The translations under genes and the position numbers were made by a program. From contig DATDUW010000003.1 of the NCBI GenBank assembly GCA_035290185.1, forward strand, positions 1-18,142: DNA of 18,142 nt, read 5' to 3'. The DNA is from DATDUW01 sp035290185 (GTDB lineage Bacteria > Patescibacteriota > Patescibacteriia > UBA9934 > GWF2-40-263). Position 1 is the first letter of the stretch, and each line of letters begins with the position of its first letter. Below, one piece after another: positions 7,667-13,948 of this stretch. A model generated the notes under the pieces. It searched no databases, had not been told where the DNA came from, and worked only from the letters and a program-made list of their open reading frames with translations.

Positions 7667-7685
7667 GAGACTCTCTTAGTTCAGC

Positions 7686-9038
7686 TCAACTTCCTTGTTG
7701 GGACTCCAAGCGGGCCTTGGCCGCGTCCAAAAGCATTTCGGCTTCCTTGACCTTCGAAGCCACGGAAATCAAAAGACACTTCGGGTGTGGAAGCTCGAGA
7801 CAGCGAGGCAGAGCAATAAGAACGCCGACGCCCGTGTCTGCCTTCATAGCAATATCTCCCAGGCCATCCGATGAACCCACTGTCTTCAGGATCTGAACCA
7901 CCTCTTGCCAGTGCGTTGCGGATGCAGGATGGCAGTTACGCATTGCCGCACAGGCAGTCGGAAGCCGACCGGATCTCTGAACCTGCCAACGAACACTCTC
8001 CAAGTATGTGGAGGCTGTCCTCCGGGCATTACATTCGAGAAGATAGATACGGAAGGATTGTTCACCCTCTCGCACGACAATAAAATCGAACCCGAGGGGG
8101 CCAACGTATCCTTCCCTCTGAACCTTCTCGACGAACGGTCCGGTCATGGACCAACCCCGCTCCACGATCTGCTGCCGTAGAGTTATGGGCCAGAATTCTG
8201 GAAACACGTCACCGTCTTGGCTCCCGATCACGTTGCCATCATGAACCATTCCAATGCAGTACTGGCGGCTCACGAAACGGCGTTGAGGAGAACGTAGCGG
8301 TGGAAGGTACCACTGAAGTGAACCCACCACCGTTTCCCTCCCATCCACCCACTGCTCTACAATGAGCGGACGGGATCCGCGTGCGTACCGATCCAAAAAC
8401 GCAGAAAGCCCGCGCAGAGAATCCGATCCGTTCACGCGATAGGTTCCTTCTCCGCTTTCCAAATCCGGCCGTTTAACTACAACCGAAGGATACTGCGCAC
8501 GCATCGCTTCAATTTGACTCATGGTCTCGGACGCGCCGTGCGCAAACGTGTGGACGGGAAAACAATTGTCCACACCAATTTCTGAGCCGATCCGGCGCAA
8601 CAATTCCTTGTCGTCAAGCTGTATCGCCACGTCCCAACGGGGAGTTCTGATGCGTTCCGATGGAAGAGAAAGTTCTTTCACCATGGATTGCCATCCAGGT
8701 GACGCGCCGGTAAATGTGTCCACGGTCACGGACGGATCTCCCATTTCTGAAACGAACCGCGAACGTTCGGCAGCAGTTCCCAGAATCCCGTCGAACAGAT
8801 CCATTCCCCTCACGAATCGAAGTTCTCTTGCACCGATTCCCATGGAATGGAGGTAATCCTGATGTCCAGAAAGATTCACTGATTCATCGCCGCTCATGAG
8901 ATAGACAGCGCGATAGGGGAGAAGCTGTGAGCGATCAGGATAAAGCCTCAATCCATCTACGTCCGCAATGACAAAACCATCCTTATTCGGTTCGCAGAAA
9001 CTGGAGAGATCATCGAGGGCCATTCGATTCTTGGACAT
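7686..9038 (-). CDS. ATP-grasp ligase A
   Basis: 450 residues from the ATG at 9038. The start is fixed by GGAGG at 9048-9044, 5 nt before it; a longer reading from 9098 would run through the attenuator hairpins. Residues ~1-150 form a poorly conserved pre-ATP-grasp domain. The ATP-grasp fold then shows VVVKRPDLESGEGTYRV (lysine ~189 and glycine-rich loop), IVEQWVDGRETVVGS (~226-240), GPLGFDFIV with Asp ~318, and the metal-binding ECNAR (Glu ~335, Asn ~337) followed by RTASTYL. Such enzymes join a carboxylate to an amine through an acyl-phosphate. The layout recalls pre-ATP-grasp peptide ligases of the PGM1 type, but the substrate is unknown. It is only distantly similar to ligase B. Expression appears to pass through the leader at 9331-9056. 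Confidence 0.85.
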   Translation of the reverse strand: MSKNRMALDDLSSFCEPNKDGFVIADVDGLRLYPDRSQLLPYRAVYLMSGDESVNLSGHQDYLHSMGIGARELRFVRGMDLFDGILGTAAERSRFVSEMGDPSVTVDTFTGASPGWQSMVKELSLPSERIRTPRWDVAIQLDDKELLRRIGSEIGVDNCFPVHTFAHGASETMSQIEAMRAQYPSVVVKRPDLESGEGTYRVNGSDSLRGLSAFLDRYARGSRPLIVEQWVDGRETVVGSLQWYLPPLRSPQRRFVSRQYCIGMVHDGNVIGSQDGDVFPEFWPITLRQQIVERGWSMTGPFVEKVQREGYVGPLGFDFIVVREGEQSFRIYLLECNARRTASTYLESVRWQVQRSGRLPTACAAMRNCHPASATHWQEVVQILKTVGSSDGLGDIAMKADTGVGVLIALPRCLELPHPKCLLISVASKVKEAEMLLDAAKARLESQQGS

Positions 9039-9043
9039 CGAAA

Positions 9044-9114
9044 CCTCCGTATCATAAAAAGAACATCTTCCGGAAACCCGGAGGATGTCGGATCCCATTT
9101 ATCCGACATCCTCC
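9044..9114 (-). promoter_or_regulatory. Mutually exclusive hairpins (antiterminator/terminator) and SD of ATP-grasp A
   Basis: Reading the minus strand, hairpin 2 has a perfect 14-bp stem GGAGGATGTCGGAT/ATCCGACATCCTCC (9114-9101, 9093-9080) with a 7-nt loop. Its 3' arm overlaps the 5' arm of hairpin 3, ACATCCTCCGG/CCGGAAGATGT (9088-9078, 9073-9063). Hairpin 3 has one C-A mismatch, a GTTT loop and a TTCTTTTT tail, which makes it a terminator. Only one of the two can form. CCTCCG at 9084-9079 is also complementary to the SD region CGGAGG at 9049-9044, so translation could be gated as well. What ligand or event switches them cannot be seen. Confidence 0.65.
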
Positions 9115-9123
9115 CGTTGCCGC

Positions 9124-9154
9124 AAAAAAGAACCGCCGGTTACAGCCGGCGGTT
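9124..9154 (-). terminator. Terminator after the 39-residue ORF (unit 1)
   Basis: AACCGCCGG/CCGGCGGTT (9 bp, 9154-9146 and 9139-9131), a 6-nt loop, then CTTTTTT on the minus strand. CGGCGG inside the upstream short ORF (9200-9195) can pair with CCGCCG of its 5' arm. Confidence 0.85.
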
Positions 9155-9171
9155 CGGAATCTCTTCTTTAA

Positions 9172-9291
9172 TCAACGCAAGAGTCGTTCCAATGCCGCCG
9201 TGGCGGGAATAAGAATGACAAAAAGAATCACGTTCGAAATGATTTTTTCAGCAGCGAACGGAAATTGGCGAAATTCCAGCGTCCTAAACAT
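9172..9291 (-). CDS. 39-residue small membrane-like or leader peptide (unit 1)
   Basis: An ORF starting MFRTLEFRQFPFAAEK, followed by a hydrophobic helix IISNVILFVILIPATAA and ending LERLLR. It could be a single-pass small membrane protein, or a leader peptide: the run of Ile, Val, Leu and Phe codons resembles branched-chain amino-acid leaders such as IlvL. A consensus promoter ends 11 nt before the ATG, leaving essentially no 5' UTR and no SD; a strong terminator follows 17 nt after the stop. I do not recognise a family. Confidence 0.5.
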   Translation of the reverse strand: MFRTLEFRQFPFAAEKIISNVILFVILIPATAALERLLR

Positions 9292-9302
9292 AGGTTAATG
9301 AG

Positions 9303-9331
9303 ACGATAACTCGTCCTTTTCCGCATGTCAA
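9303..9331 (-). promoter_or_regulatory. Promoter TTGACA-17-TATCGT (unit 1)
   Basis: TTGACA at 9331-9326 and TATCGT at 9308-9303 on the minus strand, with a 17-nt spacer. It drives the 39-residue ORF and, by read-through, ATP-grasp A. The -35 lies right beside the terminator of ATP-grasp B. Confidence 0.7.
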
Positions 9332-9333
9332 GG

Positions 9334-9369
9334 AAAAATAATCAGCCACCGGATCGGAATCCGGTGGCT
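9334..9369 (-). terminator. Terminator of ATP-grasp gene B
   Basis: A perfect 11-bp stem AGCCACCGGAT/ATCCGGTGGCT (9344-9354, 9359-9369) with a 4-nt loop, followed on the minus strand by GATTATTTTT. Confidence 0.88.
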
Positions 9370-9390
9370 TATGAGATAAAAACGATTCGG

Positions 9391-10581
9391 TCAGGCGAGG
9401 AGGCATCGCTTCTGTTCCTCCACTCTCGAGACGAGGGTAAGGAGCTCCTCTTCACTGGGAGCGAAGCAGACGCCGTAGCTGAATCCCATCTCCTCCTCCG
9501 GGAAGGCCGTGGGGAGGAAACAAAATGGGACAAACCCGGTCCGTCGTTCGCGATCAAAGAGCAAACCACTGAAGATCTCCGCAAGTTTCTCAATAGATAC
9601 CCCATACGGCACACGAAAGCTCCGCATGTCGAATGGGAGAACGGTGTCGCGGCCGTACCAGGTCTTGGCAGCATCGAGCGGATAGGTAGCGGCGGTCACC
9701 CTGGCGTTCACTTCGACGGCATATACTTCCCCGTCCTTGGTGTTGCAGACGAAGTCCACGGAACCGTGTCCGTGATACTTAAATTTGTCCCAGATCCGCG
9801 CGACGATGGTGCGCGTGGCACGGATCATGGCCGTTTGCAAATCCGCGGAGATCCACCTTGCAACAAGCAGGGTATTTCCGAAGTGGTGACCCCCGGCATC
9901 CACATACTGCCGCGTGATAGGACCGAGTTCCAGACGGCCGTCCTGGCGGATGAAAAACTGGACACTCGCGTCCACGTCGCAATCGTGCTGCGTCTGCACC
10001 ACGTAGTGCGTGTCCGGGTCTGGCGAATCATCGTCCGTGTGACCGTTTGGTAAAACCACGGGAGAACCAGGGTAAATAACGGCTTGTTTCAGGCCGCTTG
10101 CAGACTGTACAGCCTTGATTCTGGCCGAATAACCGCGTTCGTGGATGATCTGAACCGCGTCCGCGACCTCTTCCGGACGACACGAGAAGCCGAAGGGAAC
10201 CCGCGCTTCCGGAAGCGAACCGCAGGCAGTCTGGAACTCCCCCTTGTCATTTGCCTTGCGACAAATTTCCAAAGTCGGGGCATCCAAAAGGCAGTCCGCC
10301 TCCCACGCCATATCCCGCAGGTGTTTGGAGGTTCCAGAAAACGGGCAAATTGCCATTCCGGCGAGACCGGAGAAATCCGTTCTCACGTTCCAGGGTCTCG
10401 GTCCGATCTTCAACTTGTTTAAAAGAACGATCTCGGGCGGGAGGTCGTCCCACTCAGGAAGAAGAACGACATCTTCCTCGCCCGCGAGAAGGAGCGCTCG
10501 CAACGGAAACTGTCCCAACAGTTTCCTGCTTGCGGGAGTGTGGTCGATAACATCCTCAGTCCAGTGGCAAAAAAGAGCCAT
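9391..10581 (-). CDS. ATP-grasp ligase B
   Basis: A 396-residue protein started by the ATG at 10581 after an unusually strong AGGAGGAGG. The N-terminal ~100 residues form a pre-ATP-grasp Rossmann-like domain (ALLLAGEEDVVLLPEWDDLP, ICPFSGTSKHLRD). The ATP-grasp core has YSARIKAVQSASGLK (Lys ~156), THYVVQTQHDCDVDASVQFF, GHGSVDFV (Asp ~276) and YAVEVNARVTAATYP (Glu ~290, Asn ~292). It should catalyse ATP-dependent carboxylate-amine ligation in the cytoplasm. It differs enough from ligase A to suggest two separate steps or substrates rather than a recent duplication. Its own leader (10813-10643) and terminator (9334-9369) make it a single-gene unit. Confidence 0.83.
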   Translation of the reverse strand: MALFCHWTEDVIDHTPASRKLLGQFPLRALLLAGEEDVVLLPEWDDLPPEIVLLNKLKIGPRPWNVRTDFSGLAGMAICPFSGTSKHLRDMAWEADCLLDAPTLEICRKANDKGEFQTACGSLPEARVPFGFSCRPEEVADAVQIIHERGYSARIKAVQSASGLKQAVIYPGSPVVLPNGHTDDDSPDPDTHYVVQTQHDCDVDASVQFFIRQDGRLELGPITRQYVDAGGHHFGNTLLVARWISADLQTAMIRATRTIVARIWDKFKYHGHGSVDFVCNTKDGEVYAVEVNARVTAATYPLDAAKTWYGRDTVLPFDMRSFRVPYGVSIEKLAEIFSGLLFDRERRTGFVPFCFLPTAFPEEEMGFSYGVCFAPSEEELLTLVSRVEEQKRCLLA

Positions 10582-10642
10582 AGTGCTTTCCTCCTCCTAA
10601 ATTTTGGACACTTCACACGCCGCGAAATGCCTACCACAGAAA

Positions 10643-10669
10643 CAAAACAACCGCTTTTTTGGGCGGTTG
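10643..10669 (-). terminator. Attenuator-type terminator (unit 2)
   Basis: On the minus strand, CAACCGC (10654-10648 arm partner) and GCGGTTG form a 7-bp stem (10669-10663, 10654-10648) around CCAAAAAA, followed by TTTTGTTT. Its 5' region AACCGCCC (10668-10661) is exactly complementary to GGGCGGTT in the upstream 27-codon ORF (10716-10709). The 8-bp antiterminator could therefore replace the 7-bp terminator. Confidence 0.75.
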
Positions 10670-10688
10670 CCATATTTCGGGTTGGAAC

Positions 10689-10772
10689 TCATCCTTGGCC
10701 CATGACAAAACCGCCCGCTTTCTGGAAAAAAGGGAATCCTCCAAAAAAGAAAGGGAGAGATCGTCGAGTCAT
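10689..10772 (-). CDS. 27-residue leader peptide, Phe-rich, KxGGFxM type (unit 2)
   Basis: A 27-codon ORF beginning MTRRSLPFFFGGFPFF and ending QKAGGFVMGQG. Seven of the 27 residues are Phe, clustered at 8-16, which recalls the enterobacterial PheL and PheS leader peptides. The antiterminator segment overlaps codons 19-22. No SD is visible; the ATG lies 12 nt after the -10, so the mRNA would be nearly leaderless. The C-terminus shares K-x-G-G-F-x-M and its exact length with the ORF at 12130-12213, using different synonymous codons. It may be a regulatory leader or a made peptide; its order before ligase B fits either. Confidence 0.55.
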   Translation of the reverse strand: MTRRSLPFFFGGFPFFQKAGGFVMGQG

Positions 10773-10784
10773 AGGATGAGGTTC

Positions 10785-10813
10785 ACTCTAAAGTCAAAAA
10801 AAGAACTTGTCAA
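10785..10813 (-). promoter_or_regulatory. Promoter TTGACA-17-TAGAGT (unit 2)
   Basis: TTGACA at 10813-10808 and TAGAGT at 10790-10785 on the minus strand with a 17-nt spacer; ATG 10772 follows after 12 nt. Confidence 0.65.
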
Positions 10814-10820
10814 ATCCAAG

Positions 10821-10850
10821 AAAAAAAGGGCCGTCCGTCCGACGACCCTT
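10821..10850 (-). terminator. Terminator of the RelA-like gene
   Basis: A 10-bp stem with one G-U pair (AAGGGTCGTC/GACGGCCCTT on the minus strand), a 5-nt loop, followed by a T-run. It lies just after the stop at 10857. Confidence 0.85.
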
Positions 10851-10856
10851 CGTGTT

Positions 10857-11981
10857 TTACGCATGGTATCCGTTGCGCCAACCAAGTTGGCTGACCTGAA
10901 ACTTCTCTAAAAGAGACCTAAGAGAAGTACTCCCCCAATCTACGGAAGTATAGATAAACGGTGGAAAGAGGAATGGACCGTAGACACCCAAGAATTGGGC
11001 CAATCGATAAAGACGGTGGTTCGTCCCATCGGTGGCCAGCTCACTGGAAAAATAATCTGGGTAAACCATTATGACGACTTCAAAAGTCGCTTTCTCCCAA
11101 ACGACTTCCAATTTCATGGCCCGAAAGCGAGGATCAGAATGAGGATTATCTACATCCAACCTTTTTTCCCCATGAAGATTGGACTCCAGGGATTTTATCG
11201 ATCCACCGTCCTCTCTGATTGCCTCCGTAATAAAACCCTGAAGGACGATTGCATCCTCATAACCGGCAACCACGAGTTTAAGACCACGGCGATCATGAAC
11301 CTTAAAAGGATCCCGTCCGTCTTTCCTCGTCTGGACCTGTTTCGCCATCTTCAGAAGCGTCCGAAAATTGGATTTTGGACGATGATGAAACAAGACACGT
11401 CGACCATCTCTGGTCAAGCGACAGGTAAGCGGGTGAACTCGTCGAACCAGGTTTCCAAAGCCTTCGGCCGGCGCTCTATTTGTGTAGACGTGACGCACAT
11501 GGTAGTGATCCGATGGATCATGATCGGTCGAGACAACGATATCCTCACTCCCGAAGAATACCTTCCGAGAAAGAAATCTGATGAAAGCCAAAAGATCTTT
11601 CTGCACACGCTCAAACGGATCAGTTTCTTCCAGTCGTTTGAGAGCAAGGGCGAGGTCAAAAAGACTGACAATCTCAAAAATCATCCTTCTCCTCACCGGA
11701 TCGCCCTTTTCGTTACCGAAATCAGCGAGACCCAGCAAATCGTCCAAACAAGCACAAGCCACCTCCGAAATGGCCTCCAGTTCATCCGAAAGCGGCAGGG
11801 CAAATTCGCGTGCAAGATATTCCCGACCTGATCGAACCTCCCCCAATTGCAGATTCAACATCCATCGTTCCTGGGAAGTACATCCACCCAGTCTTTCCCG
11901 TCGTTCCTTCAATAATTCAGAAAAATTCGCCTCATCTCGAACACTTTCCCAGTCCAGAATCCATTCAATCATTTGTCTCAT
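10857..11981 (-). CDS. Unknown protein with RelA/SpoT-like nucleotidyltransferase motifs
   Basis: A 374-residue cytoplasmic-looking protein started by the ATG at 11981 after GGGAG with 8-nt spacing. The N-terminal half is helical and unrecognised. Residues ~205-240 (LLKMAKQVQTRKDGRDPF, then DRRGLKLVV with Asp230) resemble the synthetase entry of RelA/SpoT proteins, where a K-rich segment precedes D-x-x-G-x-R/K-hydrophobic. Around 300-330, FEVVIMVYPDYFSSE then H322 recalls the ExQIRT..MH..AE region, though the key EIQ is not intact. It may be a divergent or inactive (p)ppGpp-synthetase-like or other nucleotidyltransferase-fold protein; the match is weak and by eye. It is preceded by leader unit 3 and has its own terminator. 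Confidence 0.5.
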   Translation of the reverse strand: MRQMIEWILDWESVRDEANFSELLKERRERLGGCTSQERWMLNLQLGEVRSGREYLAREFALPLSDELEAISEVACACLDDLLGLADFGNEKGDPVRRRMIFEIVSLFDLALALKRLEETDPFERVQKDLLAFIRFLSRKVFFGSEDIVVSTDHDPSDHYHVRHVYTNRAPAEGFGNLVRRVHPLTCRLTRDGRRVLFHHRPKSNFRTLLKMAKQVQTRKDGRDPFKVHDRRGLKLVVAGYEDAIVLQGFITEAIREDGGSIKSLESNLHGEKRLDVDNPHSDPRFRAMKLEVVWEKATFEVVIMVYPDYFSSELATDGTNHRLYRLAQFLGVYGPFLFPPFIYTSVDWGSTSLRSLLEKFQVSQLGWRNGYHA

Positions 11982-12067
11982 CTTTCAACTCCCACCCTTC
12001 CCTATGTTTCAATTTTGAAGGAACGTCTGCCTCACGGCATGCTCATTCTCCCCCCAGGCTCTTATAC

Positions 12068-12099
12068 AAAACGGCCGCCCTGTTTTTTCAGGACGGCCG
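12068..12099 (-). terminator. Attenuator-type terminator (unit 3)
   Basis: On the minus strand CGGCCGTCCTG pairs with CAGGGCGGCCG (11 bp, one G-U) around AAAAAA, followed by TTTTGT. The 27-codon ORF upstream contains CAGGGCGGC (12156-12148), a copy of the terminator's 3' arm, which can pair with GCCGTCCTG (12097-12089) and so block terminator formation. Confidence 0.8.
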
Positions 12100-12129
12100 A
12101 TGGACTTTTTGTATTCGCGAATCGCGCGC

Positions 12130-12213
12130 CTACGCATCCATGGTGAAGCCGCCCTGCTTCCAAAGGAAGCGGACATACATCTTCACCGTCGGTTGGACGC
12201 AAACACAGGACAT
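12130..12213 (-). CDS. 27-residue leader peptide, KxGGFxM type (unit 3)
   Basis: A 27-codon ORF starting MSCVCVQPTVKMYVRF and ending LWKQGGFTMDA. The first half is Val/Cys/aromatic-rich and has no long single-residue run. The ATG lies 9 nt after a good promoter and has no SD. The codons for Q-G-G form the antiterminator segment. Length and C-terminus match the ORF at 10689-10772. It lies between ndk and the RelA-like gene and, by read-through, would lead into the latter 149 nt downstream. Confidence 0.55.
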   Translation of the reverse strand: MSCVCVQPTVKMYVRFLWKQGGFTMDA

Positions 12214-12222
12214 ACCAAAGCC

Positions 12223-12251
12223 AACATAACCGAAGGATGAACTGATGTCAA
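12223..12251 (-). promoter_or_regulatory. Promoter TTGACA-17-TATGTT (unit 3)
   Basis: TTGACA at 12251-12246 and TATGTT at 12228-12223 on the minus strand, spacer 17 nt; the ATG of the 27-codon ORF follows after 9 nt. Confidence 0.7.
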
Positions 12252-12259
12252 GCGTCCTA

Positions 12260-12297
12260 GGAAAAACAAAACGGACACCTTTTTTGGAGTCCGTTTT
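12260..12297 (-). terminator. Terminator of ndk
   Basis: AAAACGGACTCC/GGTGTCCGTTTT on the minus strand (one T-T mismatch) around AAAAAA, then GTTTTT. It starts 10 nt after the ndk stop. Confidence 0.85.
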
Positions 12298-12307
12298 TTC
12301 GCTATTT

Positions 12308-12910
12308 TTAGGCTTTTGGCAAAAACCATTCTGGATCGTATTGAACGCGATCATTCACGTGCTCGTACTTGTAAAGTTCCACATTCGTAAACCAAACGGG
12401 GATTTCCTGATTCGCTTCCTCCACGGTCCCCGAAGCATGAACGAGATTCCGGACCGGACGATTTTGGGCATTGGCAAGGCCGTAACTGTCATGGGACAAA
12501 TCACCCCGAATGGTCCCTGGGGCTGCCGAAGCTGATTCGGTAGCACCTACGAGCTTGCGTATAAGGGCCACCGCGCCTTCTCCCTGCCACACCATGGCAA
12601 TAATCGGAGAAGAAATCAAAAAATCCATGAGACCTTTCTTGATCGTCTTCCCATAGGTCACGTGGCTATCGTAAGGAAACGTTTGTCCTTGAGTTTCATA
12701 CTTTGCTTTTGCTTTCTCAAACACGCCGCGCATCCAATCTTCCGTAAGGGCATAATGTTTATCAACGTCTTCATTGGCCGGATGAACCATTTTGATGGCC
12801 ACGAGTTTGAGACCCACGCGCTCAAAACGGCCGATGATCTCTCCGATGAGTCCGCGCTGAACGCCGTCAGGTTTGATAAGGACAAGAGTCCGTTGTGTGT
12901 CAATATCCAT
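12308..12910 (-). CDS. ndk: Nucleoside diphosphate kinase, long form
   Basis: A 200-residue NDK. It has RTLVLIKPDGVQRGLIGEII (Lys13), IAMVWQGEGAV, and the active-site His158 in RPVRNLVHASGT with TIRGDLS before it. It transfers the gamma phosphate between nucleoside triphosphates and diphosphates by a phospho-histidine intermediate. Usual bacterial NDK is ~140-150 residues; this one carries an insertion at ~67-90 (YETQGQTFPYDSHVTYGKT) and a longer C-terminal tail, a form also met in other Patescibacteria and archaea (recollection). The start is the ATG at 12910, without SD. A TTGCCA-17-TATTCT promoter lies 68 nt upstream. Confidence 0.95.
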   Translation of the reverse strand: MDIDTQRTLVLIKPDGVQRGLIGEIIGRFERVGLKLVAIKMVHPANEDVDKHYALTEDWMRGVFEKAKAKYETQGQTFPYDSHVTYGKTIKKGLMDFLISSPIIAMVWQGEGAVALIRKLVGATESASAAPGTIRGDLSHDSYGLANAQNRPVRNLVHASGTVEEANQEIPVWFTNVELYKYEHVNDRVQYDPEWFLPKA

Positions 12911-12978
12911 AGGAGATTAGTTGTAGGGATGGATTTCCAACCCATCTTTTTTGATTCGTCAACTGTTTCTTCGTCCCA

Positions 12979-13007
12979 AGAATAACCGAACCAAGCAAGG
13001 TTGGCAA
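12979..13007 (-). promoter_or_regulatory. Promoter of ndk, TTGCCA-17-TATTCT
   Basis: TTGCCA at 13007-13002 and TATTCT at 12984-12979 on the minus strand, spacer 17 nt. It separates ndk from the ComEC/MBL block. Confidence 0.5.
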
Positions 13008-13024
13008 GAAAAAAGATTCCTCGT

Positions 13025-13948
13025 TCAAAACGCCAGCGGCCTTGGGCGAATTTTCGGCTCTCCCCCATCCGAGACAATCAAAACATCTCCATCGAAATCC
13101 GTTCGCAAAATTTTTGATCCCAGATCATTCAGACGTGCCAACGTAACAGGGTGCGGATGGCCATAATCATTTTCTGTTCCAACGGAAATGATGGCAACGG
13201 AGGGACGTGTAACGGAAAGAAACCGAGGGGAAGTCGAAGTAACGCTTCCGTGATGGGCGACTTTGAGAACGTCAATGGGTGCAGAAAAATCAGAAAACAG
13301 ATCTGTTTCTTCTTCAAACGCCGCGTCGCCGGTAAGCAAAACGCTCGTCTGTCCATAGGTAAGAAAAAGAACCACGGAGGCATTATTAACATTCTCCATC
13401 TTTTTTCCCCGCAAATCCTGATCAGGAGCAACCACGTCAAGATGAACATCCCCAAAAATAATTTTTTGGCCTCCGCGGGCAAACACACGACGCGCCCCCT
13501 CTTTTTCGACCATGGCTTCAAACGCATCTATAAAAGGATCTGAAGAAAAAACATCTGTCTCCAGAATAGCCCCAACCTTGTAACGTTTAAGCAGTTCCAG
13601 AGCTCCGCCCACATGATCCATATGCGGATGCGTCAGGACAAAAAGATCGATCCGCCGGTCCCACGGCGGCAAAATGGATCCGAGCTTCGGAAGGAGGGAG
13701 GTGTCCGGTCCGGCATCCACAAGGATTCGTTCTCCGGTCGGAGCCTCCACAAGAATCGCATCCCCTTGTCCCACGTCAAACACCCAGACGCGCAATCGTG
13801 CATCCGGAACAAAAAACGTAGATCCGGCTTCCGTGCGCTGGAGCGTCCAGGCACCCAAAAACATTCCAGCTAATAAAGCCAGAAAACGCCACCGGCGACG
13901 GCGCGTCAAACCGCGACGCGGACAAGAGAGCTTCTTTTGCGAAGCCAT
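13025..13948 (-). CDS. MBL-fold hydrolase, ComEC C-terminal domain-like
   Basis: 307 residues from the ATG at 13948. A basic N-terminus (RRRRWRF) and a signal-anchor LALLAGMFLGAW come first. The metallo-beta-lactamase fold follows: FDVGQGDAILVEAPTGERIL, the metal motif LTHPHMDHVGG, LLTGDA and VAHHGS. This is the domain found at the C-terminus of full-length ComEC, thought to degrade the non-transported DNA strand outside the membrane. Here it is a separate ORF in another frame, overlapping the end of the channel gene by 43 nt. No SD; translation is probably coupled. The signal-anchor supports a genuinely separate protein rather than a sequencing frameshift. Confidence 0.9.
   Translation of the reverse strand: MASQKKLSCPRRGLTRRRRWRFLALLAGMFLGAWTLQRTEAGSTFFVPDARLRVWVFDVGQGDAILVEAPTGERILVDAGPDTSLLPKLGSILPPWDRRIDLFVLTHPHMDHVGGALELLKRYKVGAILETDVFSSDPFIDAFEAMVEKEGARRVFARGGQKIIFGDVHLDVVAPDQDLRGKKMENVNNASVVLFLTYGQTSVLLTGDAAFEEETDLFSDFSAPIDVLKVAHHGSVTSTSPRFLSVTRPSVAIISVGTENDYGHPHPVTLARLNDLGSKILRTDFDGDVLIVSDGGEPKIRPRPLAF

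Noticed and set aside
9039..9098. 20-codon N-terminal extension of ATP-grasp A from ATG 9098
   Set aside because: It translates the overlapping hairpins and skips the well-placed GGAGG before ATG 9038.
9325..10053. Forward ORF (242 codons) opposite ATP-grasp B
   Set aside because: Antisense shadow; it begins inside a minus-strand terminator and lacks an SD.
10995..11831. Long forward ORF (278 codons) opposite the RelA-like gene
   Set aside because: No SD, no promoter, no recognisable domain; the minus ORF has an SD, a leader and a terminator.
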